A stretch of DNA of 49,362 bases from Actinomycetota bacterium (GTDB taxonomy: Bacteria; Planctomycetota; Phycisphaerae; JAACET01), in the NCBI GenBank assembly GCA_011682385.1, contig JAACET010000001.1:1-49362 (forward strand), given 5' to 3'. A model generated the notes under the pieces. The model ran no database searches, had not been told where the DNA came from, and saw nothing but the letters and a program-made list of their open reading frames with translations. Below, piece after piece: positions 16,806 to 26,345 of the stretch (the stretch's first letter is position 1; every line of letters starts with the position of its first letter). A program made the translations under genes and the position numbers.

Positions 16806-18245
16806 GTGACGCCCAGTTCAACCATTAAGACCCGATTTCCCCCTTCTCCTACCGGCACGTTGCATGTCGGCGGAGCTCGCACCGCTCTATTTAGTTGGTT
16901 GGTTGCCCGTCGGGCTGGGGGACATTTTATCCTGCGTATTGAGGACACCGACCAGGCCCGCAATGTCCCCGGCGGGGCCGAGGCCATCATTCGTGATCTC
17001 AAATGGCTCGGCTTGGACTGGGACGAGGGCCCCTATTTACAGTCTCAACGTTTGGATATCTACGCCAAGCACATTCAAAAGCTGCTTGATGCCGGCCATG
17101 CTTATTACGCCTTCGAGACCGCTGAGGAATTGGATGTCCTTCGCAAACAGGCTCAGGAGGCCAAGCAGGCTTTTCGTTATCCGCGTCCTGATCCTTTGCC
17201 CACCGCCGCCGATGCGGATAGGGCCCGTTCCGCTGGCAAGCCCGTAGTGGTTCGTCTGAAGTGTCCCAGCCAGGCAGTGACCGTTGAAGATGAGGTCTTT
17301 GGGGAAGTCCAGGTGGCTGCCGACCAGATGGACGATTTCGTTATCTGCAAGGCTAATGGCTATCCTACTTACCATTTAGCCAATGTGGTCGACGATGCCT
17401 TGATGGGTATCAATTTCATTCTTCGCGGCCAGGAGTTTTTGGGACAAACCTGGCGCCACATTGTCTTGCGACAAGCCCTTGGTTACCCTCAACCTCGTTA
17501 TGCGCATTTACCCTTGATTCTGGATATGCAGGGCAAGAAACTTTCCAAGCGAGACGCTGACGTTGACGTTCACAGCTTCCGCAGGGCCGGCTTTTTGCCT
17601 GAGGCCTTGGTCAATTTCATTGTTCTTTTGGGTTGGTCCCCCGGTGATAACCGCGAGAAGTTCAGCTTGGCCCAACTTCGCGAAGTATTCGATGTTGCCG
17701 ATATCGGAAAGTCAAACGCCAGGTTCGACCTGGAGAAGTTGCGGGCCTTTAATACTGATGCCTGTGCCGACGCAGCCCCGGACCGCTTGCTCACCGCCTT
17801 CAAGGACTACCTCTCGCTTAACGACACTCCCATCCCTGCGGACGATGATAATTTGTTGGCCCAAGTCCTGGAAGTTTGCAAAGGCTTCAGGACCTTTGCC
17901 GACATCCCCGCCAAGGTTGGCGTGCTTTTCCAGGCCGATGCTGATTTCGAGTACGACACCAAGGCCGTCAAGAAGGTCTTGCGCAAGAACGACGCTGCCG
18001 GCTTTGCCGTACTGGCCCAGCTGCGAGAGGTTCTGAGTAAATGTGATTGGCAGCACGAAATACTCGAAGCTTGTATCAACGATTATTGCCGAACGAAGGA
18101 ATTATCCATGGGCCAGGTCGCCCAGCCGATCCGTGTAGCCGTGACTGGCCGAACTGTCAGCCCGCAGATCATCGACACGCTGATGATTCTTGGACACGAC
18201 AAGACCTTAGCTCGTATTGATCGCTGTCTAGATTTACCCCGCTGA
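16806..18245 (+). CDS. gltX: Glutamyl-tRNA synthetase
   Basis: Charges tRNA-Glu with glutamate. The class I HIGH-type motif is FPPSPTGTLHVGGARTA near the N-terminus and the KMSKS-type loop is KKLSKRDADVDV. About 479 residues from the GTG at 16806, close to the family length. The frame is open to a TTG at 16731, but that would add about 25 residues not seen in the family and would leave almost no leader behind the TATAAT. GlnRS follows 33 bases later, so the two related synthetases look co-transcribed. Confidence 0.93.
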   Translation: MTPSSTIKTRFPPSPTGTLHVGGARTALFSWLVARRAGGHFILRIEDTDQARNVPGGAEAIIRDLKWLGLDWDEGPYLQSQRLDIYAKHIQKLLDAGHAYYAFETAEELDVLRKQAQEAKQAFRYPRPDPLPTAADADRARSAGKPVVVRLKCPSQAVTVEDEVFGEVQVAADQMDDFVICKANGYPTYHLANVVDDALMGINFILRGQEFLGQTWRHIVLRQALGYPQPRYAHLPLILDMQGKKLSKRDADVDVHSFRRAGFLPEALVNFIVLLGWSPGDNREKFSLAQLREVFDVADIGKSNARFDLEKLRAFNTDACADAAPDRLLTAFKDYLSLNDTPIPADDDNLLAQVLEVCKGFRTFADIPAKVGVLFQADADFEYDTKAVKKVLRKNDAAGFAVLAQLREVLSKCDWQHEILEACINDYCRTKELSMGQVAQPIRVAVTGRTVSPQIIDTLMILGHDKTLARIDRCLDLPR

Positions 18246-18278
18246 TACCCAGTGGTTATGAAGGGATTTTGAAAAAGC

Positions 18279-19979
18279 ATGAGCAAGGAAGAAAGGACCT
18301 CCGCCGCTGATTTCATTCGGGCTATTGTTGCCGAGGACATGAAGACCGGCAAATGGGGTGGCCGGGTTGTCACCCGTTTCCCCCCGGAGCCCAACGGCTA
18401 TCTGCACATCGGCCATGCCAAGGCCTTTTGCCTGGACTTTGACATTGCCGCCCAGAACGACGGCGTATGCCACCTCCGTTTTGACGACACTAATCCTACC
18501 GCCGAGGAGCAGGAGTACATTGACGCCATCCAGGATGACCTCCGCTGGATGGGTTGCGACTGGGGTGAGCACCTTTATTATGCTTCGGATTATTTCCCTC
18601 AGATGTACGCCTACGCTGAACAGCTCATCAAGGCCGGCCACGCTTATGTTTGTGATTTGACCGCTGAGCAGACCCGCCAACATCGGGGTTCGCTCACCGA
18701 GCCCGGAAAAGACAGCCCCTACCGCAACCGCAGTGTTCAAGAGAACCTCGATTTATTTCATCGCATGCGTGCCGGCGAGTTCCCTGACGGCTCGCGTACT
18801 CTCAAGGCCAAGATCGACATGTCTTCGCCGAATTTGAACATGCGTGACCCGGTCATGTACCGTATTATTCATGCTCACCATCACCGCCAGGGCCGGACGT
18901 GGTGTATTTATCCCATGTACGACTGGGCTCACGGCCTGGAAGATTCCATTGAGGGCGTCACTCATTCGCTTTGTTCACTGGAGTTCGAGAACCATCGTCC
19001 CTTGTATGACTGGTTTTTGGACAAGCTCGGCGTACACCATCCTCAGCAGATCGAATTTGCTCGCTTCAATTTGACTTATACCGTTATGAGCAAGCGCAAA
19101 TTGCGTCGGCTCGTTGAGGAGGGACACGTCAACGGCTGGGACGACCCCCGGATGCCCACACTGCGTGGCCTGCGTCGTCGCGGCTACACCCCAGAGTCTA
19201 TCCGCGAGTGTATGCGCCGCGTGGGAATGGCCAAGTTTACCGGTACTACCGATATTGCTTTGTTAGAGCACTGCCTCCGCCAGCATTTGAACAAGTGTTC
19301 CCCGCGAGTCATGGCCGTGCTTCGCCCGTTGAAGGTCGTCATCACCAATTACCCTGATGGCCAGACCGAGCAACTCGAGGCCGTTAATAACCCTGAAGAC
19401 CCCACAGCCGGCACTCGGAGCATTCCCTTCTCACGCGAAATATACATCGAGCAGGACGATTTTCTGGAAGACCCACCAAAGAAGTTTTTCCGTTTAGCTC
19501 CCGGCCGGGAGGTCCGCCTGCGCTACGCTTACTTTATCACCTGCACTGAGATTATCAAGGACGCCGCTGGCCGGATCGTTGAGCTGCATTGTACTTATGA
19601 TCCGGCCACTCGTGGTGGCGACTCCCCTGAAGGCCGAAAGGTCAAGGCCACTCTGCACTGGGTCTCGGCTGAGCATTCACTGCCTGCTGAGGTTCGGCTC
19701 TACGAACATCTGTTTACCTGCGAGAACCCTGAAGACGTCGGCGAGGGGAGGAATTGTACCGACAATCTGAATCCTCACTCGCTTCAAGTCATTTCCGATT
19801 GCCGTATTGAGCCTTCGGTGGCCGACACCGTACCCGGTGACCGCTTCCAGTTCGAGCGTTTGGGTTATTTTTGTACGGACAAAGACTCCAGCAAAACCAA
19901 GCTCATTTTCAACCGCACCGTAACACTCAGGGACACCTGGGCCAAGATTCAAAAACAGCAACGACAGACAAACAGATAG
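18279..19979 (+). CDS. glnS: Glutaminyl-tRNA synthetase
   Basis: Charges tRNA-Gln directly with glutamine. At 566 residues it is of normal length. The HIGH motif is [28 protein letters not shown] is the usual Glx-RS motif, and [11 protein letters not shown] is the KMSKS loop. The C-terminal beta-barrel anticodon domain shows [14 protein letters not shown] and [21 protein letters not shown] sequence. GlnRS is patchy among bacteria and is thought to have come from eukaryotes; most other bacteria use the GatCAB route. A tRNA-Gln(UUG) is present at 33397. AAGCATG context gives the ATG at 18279. Confidence 0.96.
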   Translation: MSKEERTSAADFIRAIVAEDMKTGKWGGRVVTRFPPEPNGYLHIGHAKAFCLDFDIAAQNDGVCHLRFDDTNPTAEEQEYIDAIQDDLRWMGCDWGEHLYYASDYFPQMYAYAEQLIKAGHAYVCDLTAEQTRQHRGSLTEPGKDSPYRNRSVQENLDLFHRMRAGEFPDGSRTLKAKIDMSSPNLNMRDPVMYRIIHAHHHRQGRTWCIYPMYDWAHGLEDSIEGVTHSLCSLEFENHRPLYDWFLDKLGVHHPQQIEFARFNLTYTVMSKRKLRRLVEEGHVNGWDDPRMPTLRGLRRRGYTPESIRECMRRVGMAKFTGTTDIALLEHCLRQHLNKCSPRVMAVLRPLKVVITNYPDGQTEQLEAVNNPEDPTAGTRSIPFSREIYIEQDDFLEDPPKKFFRLAPGREVRLRYAYFITCTEIIKDAAGRIVELHCTYDPATRGGDSPEGRKVKATLHWVSAEHSLPAEVRLYEHLFTCENPEDVGEGRNCTDNLNPHSLQVISDCRIEPSVADTVPGDRFQFERLGYFCTDKDSSKTKLIFNRTVTLRDTWAKIQKQQRQTNR

Positions 19980-19989
19980 AGGTGGATTT

Positions 19990-20892
19990 ATGTCTTTATT
20001 AGTTACCGGCTCAATTGGAATAGATTCTGTTCAGACCCCCTTTGGCAAAGTCGAGGGCGTGTTAGGCGGCTCAGCCAGTTATTTTTCGTATGCCGCCAGT
20101 TTCTTTTCTCCCGTACGACTGGTTGGCGCGGTCGGCCCCGATTTTCCCAAGGAGTTTCTGGAGTTACTTAAATCCCGGGACATTGATATAGAGGGCCTGG
20201 ATATCCGCCCTCACAGCAAGACCTTCCGTTGGGGTGGCAATTACACTGGTGACATGAACGAGGCTATCACCACCGACCTTCAGCTCAACGTGTTAGCTGA
20301 AACCCCGCCGACTATCCCGGAGTCTTTTCGCGATTCGGATTTTGTTTTTTTAGCTAACACCAGCCCGGCCCTACAGCTTGATCTTCTTAGTCAGCTCAAT
20401 GGTCCCAAGATGATCGTGGCCGATACTCGTGACCACTGGATAACCGAGAACCGTGATGATCTGCTCGCTCTGCTCCCAAAGATCACGGGCCTGGTTCTGA
20501 ACGACTTCGAAGCCAGCATACTTACTGGTTTGGATAACATGGTAGCTGCCGGGCAGTCTATCTTGGAGTTAGGCCCTCGCTTTGTGGTGGTCAAGAAGGG
20601 CGCCCACGGTTGTTTGCTCTTCGAAGGGTCCAACATTTGCGCCTTGCCGGCCTATCCCACTAATAAGGTCAAGGATCCTACTGGGGCTGGCGACTGCTTT
20701 GCGGGAGGCCTGATGGGTTATTTGGCCTCGAATGAGCTGGTGAGTTTCACCGCCCTACGGCGAGCGATAGGTTTTGCCACCGTCGTGGCCAGCTTTGCGA
20801 TAGAGGATTTTTCGTTGGCTCGGCTCCAGCAGATCAGTTTTGACGATATTCGTGCTCGCCTGGAAGAATTTCGCACCTTGAGCAGTTTTTAG
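19990..20892 (+). CDS. PfkB-family carbohydrate/nucleoside kinase
   Basis: A 300-residue ribokinase-fold kinase. The signature DPTGAGDCFAGGLMGYL near residue 230 contains the anion hole and catalytic Asp. The N-terminal GGSASYFSYAASFF is the substrate-side glycine motif. RFVVVKKGAHGCLLF precedes the ATP site. Substrate is not decided by sequence; adenosine-type and sugar kinases share these features. AGAGGTGG lies just upstream of the ATG, and the gene begins 10 bases after glnS, so it shares the gltX-glnS transcript. Confidence 0.85.
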   Translation: MSLLVTGSIGIDSVQTPFGKVEGVLGGSASYFSYAASFFSPVRLVGAVGPDFPKEFLELLKSRDIDIEGLDIRPHSKTFRWGGNYTGDMNEAITTDLQLNVLAETPPTIPESFRDSDFVFLANTSPALQLDLLSQLNGPKMIVADTRDHWITENRDDLLALLPKITGLVLNDFEASILTGLDNMVAAGQSILELGPRFVVVKKGAHGCLLFEGSNICALPAYPTNKVKDPTGAGDCFAGGLMGYLASNELVSFTALRRAIGFATVVASFAIEDFSLARLQQISFDDIRARLEEFRTLSSF

Positions 20893-20909
20893 TTGGAGTA
20901 CCTTGCCGG

Positions 20910-21506
20910 ATGTCGCTGCGTGTTTTTTTAGCTTTGGAACTGGATGATTTAATAAAGAAGCAACTGGCTCGTCTGCAGCATCGCTTATCTGCTGTTGGAG
21001 CGGACATCCGCTGGGTAAAGAGCGACCAGATACACCTGACCATGAAGTTTCTGGGCGAGCTCACGGACAAGATGGCCGTGGACGTCTGTAGGCTCTGCCA
21101 AAATGTTTCCGCGGAGTTTACTTCTTTCGAGTTTGGCGTACACGGAGCCGGCTGTTTTTCCAACCACGGCCAGCCCAGAGTTCTCTGGGTGGGCATAACC
21201 GATCCCAGCGGTTCGGTCCGTCGGCTGCACGAACGGCTCGAAAAGACCCTCGGTCCTTTGGGTTTACGCCGCGAGTTGCGGGCTTTTAGACCTCATGTTA
21301 CTCTGGGTAGGGCGCGCTCGGGCAAGAACGCTCAGGACCTGCGTTTGGCCGTCGAGAAGAATAAAGACTTTGAAGTCGGCATTCAACAGGCCCAGGAGAT
21401 TACTATATTTTCTTCTCAGTTATCCCCTGATGGCCCGCTTCACACGGTCATTGGCCGGGCAGTCTTTGGTGATGAGCCTGCTTCACCGCTGCCGGGGTCA
21501 GCTTAG
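20910..21506 (+). CDS. thpR: RNA 2',3'-cyclic phosphodiesterase (2H family)
   Basis: A 198-residue 2H phosphoesterase of the LigT/ThpR type, which opens 2',3'-cyclic phosphate ends of RNA. Both HxT motifs are present: IHLTMKFLGEL and PHVTLGRAR. The N-terminus RVFLALELDD is typical (usually RxFxAxxL). It follows the PfkB kinase by 17 bases and is the last gene of the gltX run; recA has its own upstream region. Confidence 0.88.
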   Translation: MSLRVFLALELDDLIKKQLARLQHRLSAVGADIRWVKSDQIHLTMKFLGELTDKMAVDVCRLCQNVSAEFTSFEFGVHGAGCFSNHGQPRVLWVGITDPSGSVRRLHERLEKTLGPLGLRRELRAFRPHVTLGRARSGKNAQDLRLAVEKNKDFEVGIQQAQEITIFSSQLSPDGPLHTVIGRAVFGDEPASPLPGSA

Positions 21507-21531
21507 CAGGAGCTGTTTATAGCGAATTGAT

Positions 21532-21561
21532 TTGAAGCCTTGTTCATTTTTTCTATATAAT
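21532..21561 (+). promoter_or_regulatory. recA: Possible recA promoter with a LexA-like box
   Basis: TTGAAG (21532-21537) and TATAAT (21556-21561) are separated by 18 bases. GAAG-CCTT-GTTC (21534-21545) is one base from the Gram-positive LexA box GAAC-N4-GTTC and overlaps the -35. One difficulty is that a start 7 bases after TATAAT would fall past the GGAG at 21563-21566, so either the box is not used as drawn or the message is nearly leaderless. Confidence 0.35.
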
Positions 21562-21574
21562 TCGGAGAACTACC

Positions 21575-22636
21575 ATGGCCAAATCCAGCAACAATCAGGA
21601 AAAACGCAGCGAGGCCCTCGATCGCACTATTGCCCAGATCGAAAAATCCTTTGGAAAAGGCTCCATCATGCAGTTGGCCGACCAGCCCACACTGATCAAA
21701 GAAGGCATTAGCACCGGGGCCTTATCACTTGATTTAGCCTTGGGTGGCGCGGGTATGCCCCGTGGCCGAATTGTCGAGCTCTATGGACCCGAATCATCGG
21801 GAAAGACCACGCTGGCTCTGCACGTTATCTCCAATGCTCAGAAGACAGGCGGCGTAGCGGCCTTTATTGACGCCGAGCATAGTTTTGATACCACTTGGGC
21901 CAAAAGGCTGGGGGTCGACACCGACCACCTGCTATTCAGCCAACCCGACTATGGCGAGCAGGCTCTGAATATTACCGAGATGCTGGTCCGCTCGAATGCC
22001 TTAGACGTCATTGTGGTTGATTCTGTTGCTGCCTTGATCCCCAAGAGCGAGATTGACGGCGAGATAGGCGACGTCCACGTAGGGCTGCAGGCCCGGCTGA
22101 TGAGCCAGGCCATGCGCAAGTTAGCCGGCGTCATTTCCAAGAGTCGCGCTTGCGTTATTTTTATCAACCAGATTCGCGAGAAGATTGGCGTAATGTTCGG
22201 CAGTCCGGAGACCACTCCCGGCGGCCGGGCCCTGAAGTTCTATGCTTCGATCCGCCTGGACATCCGCCGCGTGACCACCCTCAAGCAGGGCGATCAATCC
22301 ATTGGCACTCACGTGCGGGCCCGGGTGGTCAAGAGCAAGATATCTCCACCGTTTAAGAGGGCTGAGTTCGACATACTTTTTGACGAGGGCATCAGCTATT
22401 ATGGTGATTTGCTTGGTTTGGCCCTGGAGAACGGCCTGGCCACTAAATCCGGTTCTTGGCTCAATTATGGCCAGGTACGTTTGGGTCAGGGTCAAAACGT
22501 CGCCCGTAAGTTTTTGCAGGACAATCCCGACTTAGCCGAGGAGATCAGAGCCAAGGTGTTGGCCCTACACGGCCCAAAGGCAGACCCCGAAAAGACACCC
22601 GCCCCCGCCCCCAAGCCGGCCAAGAAATCTAAGTAG
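21575..22636 (+). CDS. recA: Recombinase RecA
   Basis: RecA, 353 residues, forms filaments on single-stranded DNA, drives strand exchange and triggers LexA self-cleavage. The Walker A motif is [12 protein letters not shown]; the Walker B region is [13 protein letters not shown]; the L2 DNA-binding loop region includes [14 protein letters not shown]. The N-terminus ([19 protein letters not shown]) is canonical. The C-terminal tail is Pro/Lys-rich rather than strongly acidic. GGAG stands eight bases before the ATG. It is a single gene followed by a terminator. Confidence 0.98.
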   Translation: MAKSSNNQEKRSEALDRTIAQIEKSFGKGSIMQLADQPTLIKEGISTGALSLDLALGGAGMPRGRIVELYGPESSGKTTLALHVISNAQKTGGVAAFIDAEHSFDTTWAKRLGVDTDHLLFSQPDYGEQALNITEMLVRSNALDVIVVDSVAALIPKSEIDGEIGDVHVGLQARLMSQAMRKLAGVISKSRACVIFINQIREKIGVMFGSPETTPGGRALKFYASIRLDIRRVTTLKQGDQSIGTHVRARVVKSKISPPFKRAEFDILFDEGISYYGDLLGLALENGLATKSGSWLNYGQVRLGQGQNVARKFLQDNPDLAEEIRAKVLALHGPKADPEKTPAPAPKPAKKSK

Positions 22637-22662
22637 AGGCCATCCCCACGTTTTTTTAAATG

Positions 22663-22690
22663 CCCCCGGCCTCCGTGCCGGGGGTTTTTT
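22663..22690 (+). terminator. Rho-independent terminator after recA
   Basis: CCCCCGGC (22663-22670), loop CTCCGT, GCCGGGGG (22677-22684), then six T. The stem design matches the one after RNase E/G. The T-run is only on the plus strand, and the element touches the stop codon of the convergent gene. Confidence 0.9.
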
Positions 22691-23486
22691 ACTTTGTCAA
22701 TTTTCCTTCGCGGTGTGCCGTGATGTAGTTCATGGCGAACTCGTCGCGATTGCTCAGCAGCTCAGCCGCAGCAATTGTAGCGTGCAGCCCGGCGCAGTTC
22801 GGATCGCATATAGCCGCATCCAGCCCTCGCGATATTAGTATCGTCAGGAAGCTCAAGTTTAGCGATCTGCGTTCCGGCAGACCGAAGGATACGTTGCTCA
22901 GTCCGGCTATGGTGTGTACCCCTGGATATTTGACCATTATTTTTTCTATAGCTACAGCCATATCCATTGGTGCCTTCGGCTGAGCGCTTACCGGAAACAC
23001 AGCCATATCCAGATAGATATCTTCGATTTTTTTCCCGCATGTTTTCGTCAGGTGCTCGATCAGGGCCTGGGCCGTGGCCAGCCTATCTTCTACGCCGCCG
23101 GGCATACCGGCATCGGACACACACAAACCTACTACTCCGCAGTCATGCTCTTTGAGTAAGGGCGTAAAGCATTCCAGGCGTTCTTTTTCCATGGATATGC
23201 TATTGACTATGGGTTTTTTCTTGGTCAGTTGCAGTCCTTTTTTCATAGCCTCCGCATCACTGCTGTCCAGCATGATCGGCAGATCGGAAGTTTGCTGAAC
23301 TATCCCCAGCAGCCATTCCATGGTTTCGATTTCTTTGCCGGCCAGTCCCGCGTTCACATCGATGTAATCTGCTCCTGCCTCTGCCTGTTCCGTGACGGTT
23401 TGAACGATCAGTTCGGCATTACGCTCGTTGCAGGCCTGTCCTATCCGTTTCCGCGTGGCGTTGATTTTTTCCCCGACGATCAGCAT
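22689..23486 (-). CDS. AcsE-like methyltetrahydrofolate:corrinoid methyltransferase
   Basis: A 265-residue pterin-binding TIM-barrel protein. MLIVGEKINATRKRIGQA, AEAGADYIDVNAGL, PIMLDSSDAEAMKKGL and HTIAGLSNVSFGLPERRSLN are characteristic of AcsE/MtgA-type enzymes that move a methyl group between methyl-THF and a corrinoid protein. In the Wood-Ljungdahl pathway AcsE feeds the corrinoid iron-sulfur protein. Here it stands alone, without acs genes, so the physiological partner is unknown. It is related to, but lacks the motifs of, dihydropteroate synthase. AAAGGA lies before the ATG. Confidence 0.8.
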   Translation of the reverse strand: MLIVGEKINATRKRIGQACNERNAELIVQTVTEQAEAGADYIDVNAGLAGKEIETMEWLLGIVQQTSDLPIMLDSSDAEAMKKGLQLTKKKPIVNSISMEKERLECFTPLLKEHDCGVVGLCVSDAGMPGGVEDRLATAQALIEHLTKTCGKKIEDIYLDMAVFPVSAQPKAPMDMAVAIEKIMVKYPGVHTIAGLSNVSFGLPERRSLNLSFLTILISRGLDAAICDPNCAGLHATIAAAELLSNRDEFAMNYITAHREGKLTK

Positions 23487-23668
23487 TGTACTATATCCTT
23501 TCTATAACCTCGGATACTCACAGGGGCTCTCACATGCCCGATACTACCGGGTTTTGCCGGTGGTTGGCCGCCATCATAGCCGATATTATCCTGCTTACAA
23601 GGACAAACCGAGCTTTCGGGTGGTGGTCCTTTGCTTGAAGGTCGATTGGTCCGCGGTACTGCGTTTCG

Positions 23669-23697
23669 TTGACTAAAGCTGGTCCTTGTGAGATACT
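23669..23697 (+). promoter_or_regulatory. Predicted promoter for the DUF374-lpxB-nnrE run
   Basis: TTGACT (23669-23674, 5 of 6 matches), 17 bases, GATACT (23692-23697, 4 of 6). Transcription would start near 23704, about 24 bases before the first possible start codon of the DUF374 gene. Confidence 0.5.
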
Positions 23698-23727
23698 CTC
23701 CTATGGCTGAGGGCAGGATACCCGATT

Positions 23728-24465
23728 TTGGTGCCGGTTATGAGTCTATTGAAGAAACAGCGTTGGCTGGGACACGTTGGTCCGCCGCTTACTTTTTTGT
23801 TGGGCCGGTCCCTCTGGCCCACTATGTACCTGGAGGTATTTGGCAGCGAGCACTTGGCTAGCGCCTACCGGGAGCACGGGCAGGCTATTTTGGCTTTCTG
23901 GCACAATCGGTTGTTGGTGCTTCCTTTTATTTACCGCTATCGGATGCACCTGAAGAATCTTGTTGCTATGGCCTCCAGATCGCGCGACGGTGATTTTGTG
24001 GCCAGTTTTCTGGATAGGTTTGGTTTTCACACTATCCGCGGTTCTAGCAGCAAGGGTGGCGGTCGGAGTTTCACTCAGGCCATAAGAATGGCTCGGCAGG
24101 GTTATGATATAGCCATAGCCACGGATGGCCCTCGTGGTCCGATATATCAGGTTCAGCCGGGCGTAATTAAGTTGGCCCAGATAACCTCATTGCCGATTGT
24201 TCCGGCAAGTTACCAGGTGAGCATTGGCCGAGAGCTTAGCAGTTGGGATAAATTCATTGTGCCTGGTCCTTTTACCAAGTTGGCTTTTGAAATTGCTCCG
24301 ATTATCACGGTTCCCCGGCGGGCTGGCAAAGATCAAGTTGAACAGATCAGGATCCAATTGCAGAGTCAATTGGAGCAGTTACATGTTAGAGGTTCAGCCC
24401 GCTTGAAAGAACGAGGTGAACCGGCTTCGATAATGGCCCAATGCGTAGGCGATCGGCGGGATTAG
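23728..24465 (+). CDS. DUF374 lysophospholipid acyltransferase-like protein
   Basis: A 245-residue protein of the DUF374 group, related to lysophospholipid and lipid A acyltransferases and usually found in diderm bacteria with lipid A genes. FWHNRLLVLPF matches the HxxxxD-like region, and ATDGPRGPIYQVQPG is the family's second block. The N-terminus is hydrophobic. TTG at 23728 is chosen because AGGA ends nine bases before it; GTG 23731 and ATG 23740 are alternatives. It lies 43 bases before lpxB, so it may add a secondary acyl chain or otherwise modify lipid A (inference). Confidence 0.8.
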   Translation: MVPVMSLLKKQRWLGHVGPPLTFLLGRSLWPTMYLEVFGSEHLASAYREHGQAILAFWHNRLLVLPFIYRYRMHLKNLVAMASRSRDGDFVASFLDRFGFHTIRGSSSKGGGRSFTQAIRMARQGYDIAIATDGPRGPIYQVQPGVIKLAQITSLPIVPASYQVSIGRELSSWDKFIVPGPFTKLAFEIAPIITVPRRAGKDQVEQIRIQLQSQLEQLHVRGSARLKERGEPASIMAQCVGDRRD

Positions 24466-24508
24466 GCGATTTTTTCTTTTGCATTATCGAGTGCGGAGTG
24501 GAGCGGAC

Positions 24509-25675
24509 TTGAAACACGACCCCTTGATTTTCATTTCTGCCGCAGACATATCTTCGGAGTCTCACGCAGCCGATCTCGTCGAGGCCGTCCGCAGATTGCG
24601 TCCCGGTGCCAGGTTTGTCGGTGTCGGCGGCGAGAAGCTAGCCTCTAAGGGAGTGGAGTTGGTGGCTGAGGTCATGGGCCAATCAGCCATGACTTATGCT
24701 GCTTTTATCAAGATTGGCTACTTTGTCAGGATAATTGAGCGGGTAGGTCGGATAATGAGACAGCGTAAGTTTGATGCTGTCGTTTTTCTTGACTCGCCGG
24801 CCCTTCACTTTCCGATGGCCCGCAAGGCCAAGAATCAGCGTATCCCCAGCCTCTATTATATTGCCCCTCAGCTCTGGGCTTGGGGCAGGCATCGCCTGTC
24901 CAAGCTGCGTTGGCTGGTTGACAAGGTAGCTTGCATTCTTCCGTTTGAGGAGCAATGGTTTCGCCGCTATGGTATCGACGCCACTTATGTTGGTTATCCT
25001 TTGTTTGATGATCTTGAAACTTGGGGTCACTCCAAGCGTACCGATCTAAGGCAGGGCTCTCCCACCATAGTTTTGCTGCCTGGCTCAAGGGCTCATGAGG
25101 TTAAAGCCCTCATGCCGGCCATGATAACTGTCGCCCGCCGGGTCCGTGAGCGTTGGCCGCAAGCTTGTTTTGTTGTTCCTGCTGCCAATGAGCGAATCTT
25201 GGAAACGGTCAATGACTTGTTGAGCAGCGACGACAGACAGTATTTTCACGTCGAGCGTGGAATTATCCACCAGGCCATCGAGGCCGGCGATTTTTGTGTG
25301 GCCGCCTCGGGCACTGCCACGCTGGAGGTCGCCGCCTATGGCCGTCCCATGGTGGTCATGTATCACGTCAATCCGGTGCTTTGGAAGCTCGTTGGTTGGT
25401 GGCTCGTGCCTCAAAGACCCATGTGCTTGGTGAACATCTTAGCCGGTCGCATTATCGTTCCCGAGTTTATGCCTTGGTCTGGCTCAGCCGAGCCGATTGT
25501 GCAGAAGGTCTTGGAGTTGCTTGCCGACAAGCAAGCCCTGGCCGAGATGTCCCGGGAATTGCTCAAGGTAGCCGAGCCTCTCAAGCGTGGCGGCACAGCT
25601 GACAGGGTAGCTCGAATGCTTTTGGACCTTGCTGATAAGCCGAAGAAAGGAACAGCCGGAAATCGTCGTGGATAA
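24509..25675 (+). CDS. lpxB: Lipid-A-disaccharide synthase
   Basis: LpxB condenses UDP-diacylglucosamine with lipid X to give the lipid A disaccharide at the inner membrane. Family sequence includes RFVGVGGEKLASKGVEL, IAPQLWAWGRHRLSK, ILPFEEQWFRRYGI, YVGYPLFDD, LLPGSRAHEV and AASGTATLEVAAYGRPMVV. The TTG at 24509 is preferred since GGAG lies six bases upstream and the product then begins close to the family N-terminus (388 residues). Two oddities: the usual GExSGDxH motif reads ADISSESH, and IDAPDF reads LDSPALHF. It overlaps nnrE by eight bases. Confidence 0.88.
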   Translation: MKHDPLIFISAADISSESHAADLVEAVRRLRPGARFVGVGGEKLASKGVELVAEVMGQSAMTYAAFIKIGYFVRIIERVGRIMRQRKFDAVVFLDSPALHFPMARKAKNQRIPSLYYIAPQLWAWGRHRLSKLRWLVDKVACILPFEEQWFRRYGIDATYVGYPLFDDLETWGHSKRTDLRQGSPTIVLLPGSRAHEVKALMPAMITVARRVRERWPQACFVVPAANERILETVNDLLSSDDRQYFHVERGIIHQAIEAGDFCVAASGTATLEVAAYGRPMVVMYHVNPVLWKLVGWWLVPQRPMCLVNILAGRIIVPEFMPWSGSAEPIVQKVLELLADKQALAEMSRELLKVAEPLKRGGTADRVARMLLDLADKPKKGTAGNRRG

Positions 25676-26345
25676 AGAACGCACACTCAGCCGAGACCAG
25701 GTCCGCGAAGTTGATCGTAGGGCCATCGCCGACTTTGGCATTCCCGGCATTGTCCTGATGGAAAACGCCTCCCGGGCCGTGGCTGATTTCGCACGTCGTC
25801 GATTATCCGGCCTGACCAATCCTCGAGTTACCATCGTCGCTGGTACGGGGAATAACGCCGGCGACGGATTCGCCGTGGCCAGGCATTTGCACAATGCGGA
25901 ATTGCCCGTAGTCGTGTTCTTGGCCGGTGATCCCGCACGGATTTCTGGCGACGCCAGGACTAATCTGGAGATTATCCAGCGAATGCAGCTGGACATCCGC
26001 ACGCTTAGTCAGGATCAACAGGCACTCGACGGGCTACGTGCCGAGTTGGCCGAAGCTGACTTGGTTATAGACGCGATTTTCGGTACCGGACTTTCCGGCC
26101 CGGTCCACGGCTTTTACGCAGAGGTTATTGAGACCCTCAATTCTTCCGGTTCGGCGATTTTGGCCGTCGATATTCCTTCCGGTCTGGATTGCGACACCGG
26201 CCTTCCTTTGGGCCCAGCCGTGCGAGCTGCGGCCACGGTCAGTTTCCTCGCCCGCAAGAAGGGCTTTAGCGTTCCTGGCGCTGATGCCTACACCGGTCAG
26301 GTCCACATAGCTGATATTGGTGCCCCTCGCGAGCTATTCACTTAG
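25668..26345 (+). CDS. nnrE: NAD(P)H-hydrate epimerase (YjeF_N domain)
   Basis: A 225-residue single YjeF N-terminal domain, which epimerises damaged NAD(P)H hydrate so a dehydratase can repair it. Visible motifs are ADFGIPGIVLMENASRA, VAGTGNNAGDGFAVARHL, VIDAIFGTGLSGP and AVDIPSGLDCDTG. The kinase-like dehydratase domain (NnrD) that is fused in E. coli is absent here. GTG at 25668, eight bases inside lpxB, is chosen because the product then starts where the family starts; the frame is open to 25629. Confidence 0.88.
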   Translation: MDKERTLSRDQVREVDRRAIADFGIPGIVLMENASRAVADFARRRLSGLTNPRVTIVAGTGNNAGDGFAVARHLHNAELPVVVFLAGDPARISGDARTNLEIIQRMQLDIRTLSQDQQALDGLRAELAEADLVIDAIFGTGLSGPVHGFYAEVIETLNSSGSAILAVDIPSGLDCDTGLPLGPAVRAAATVSFLARKKGFSVPGADAYTGQVHIADIGAPRELFT

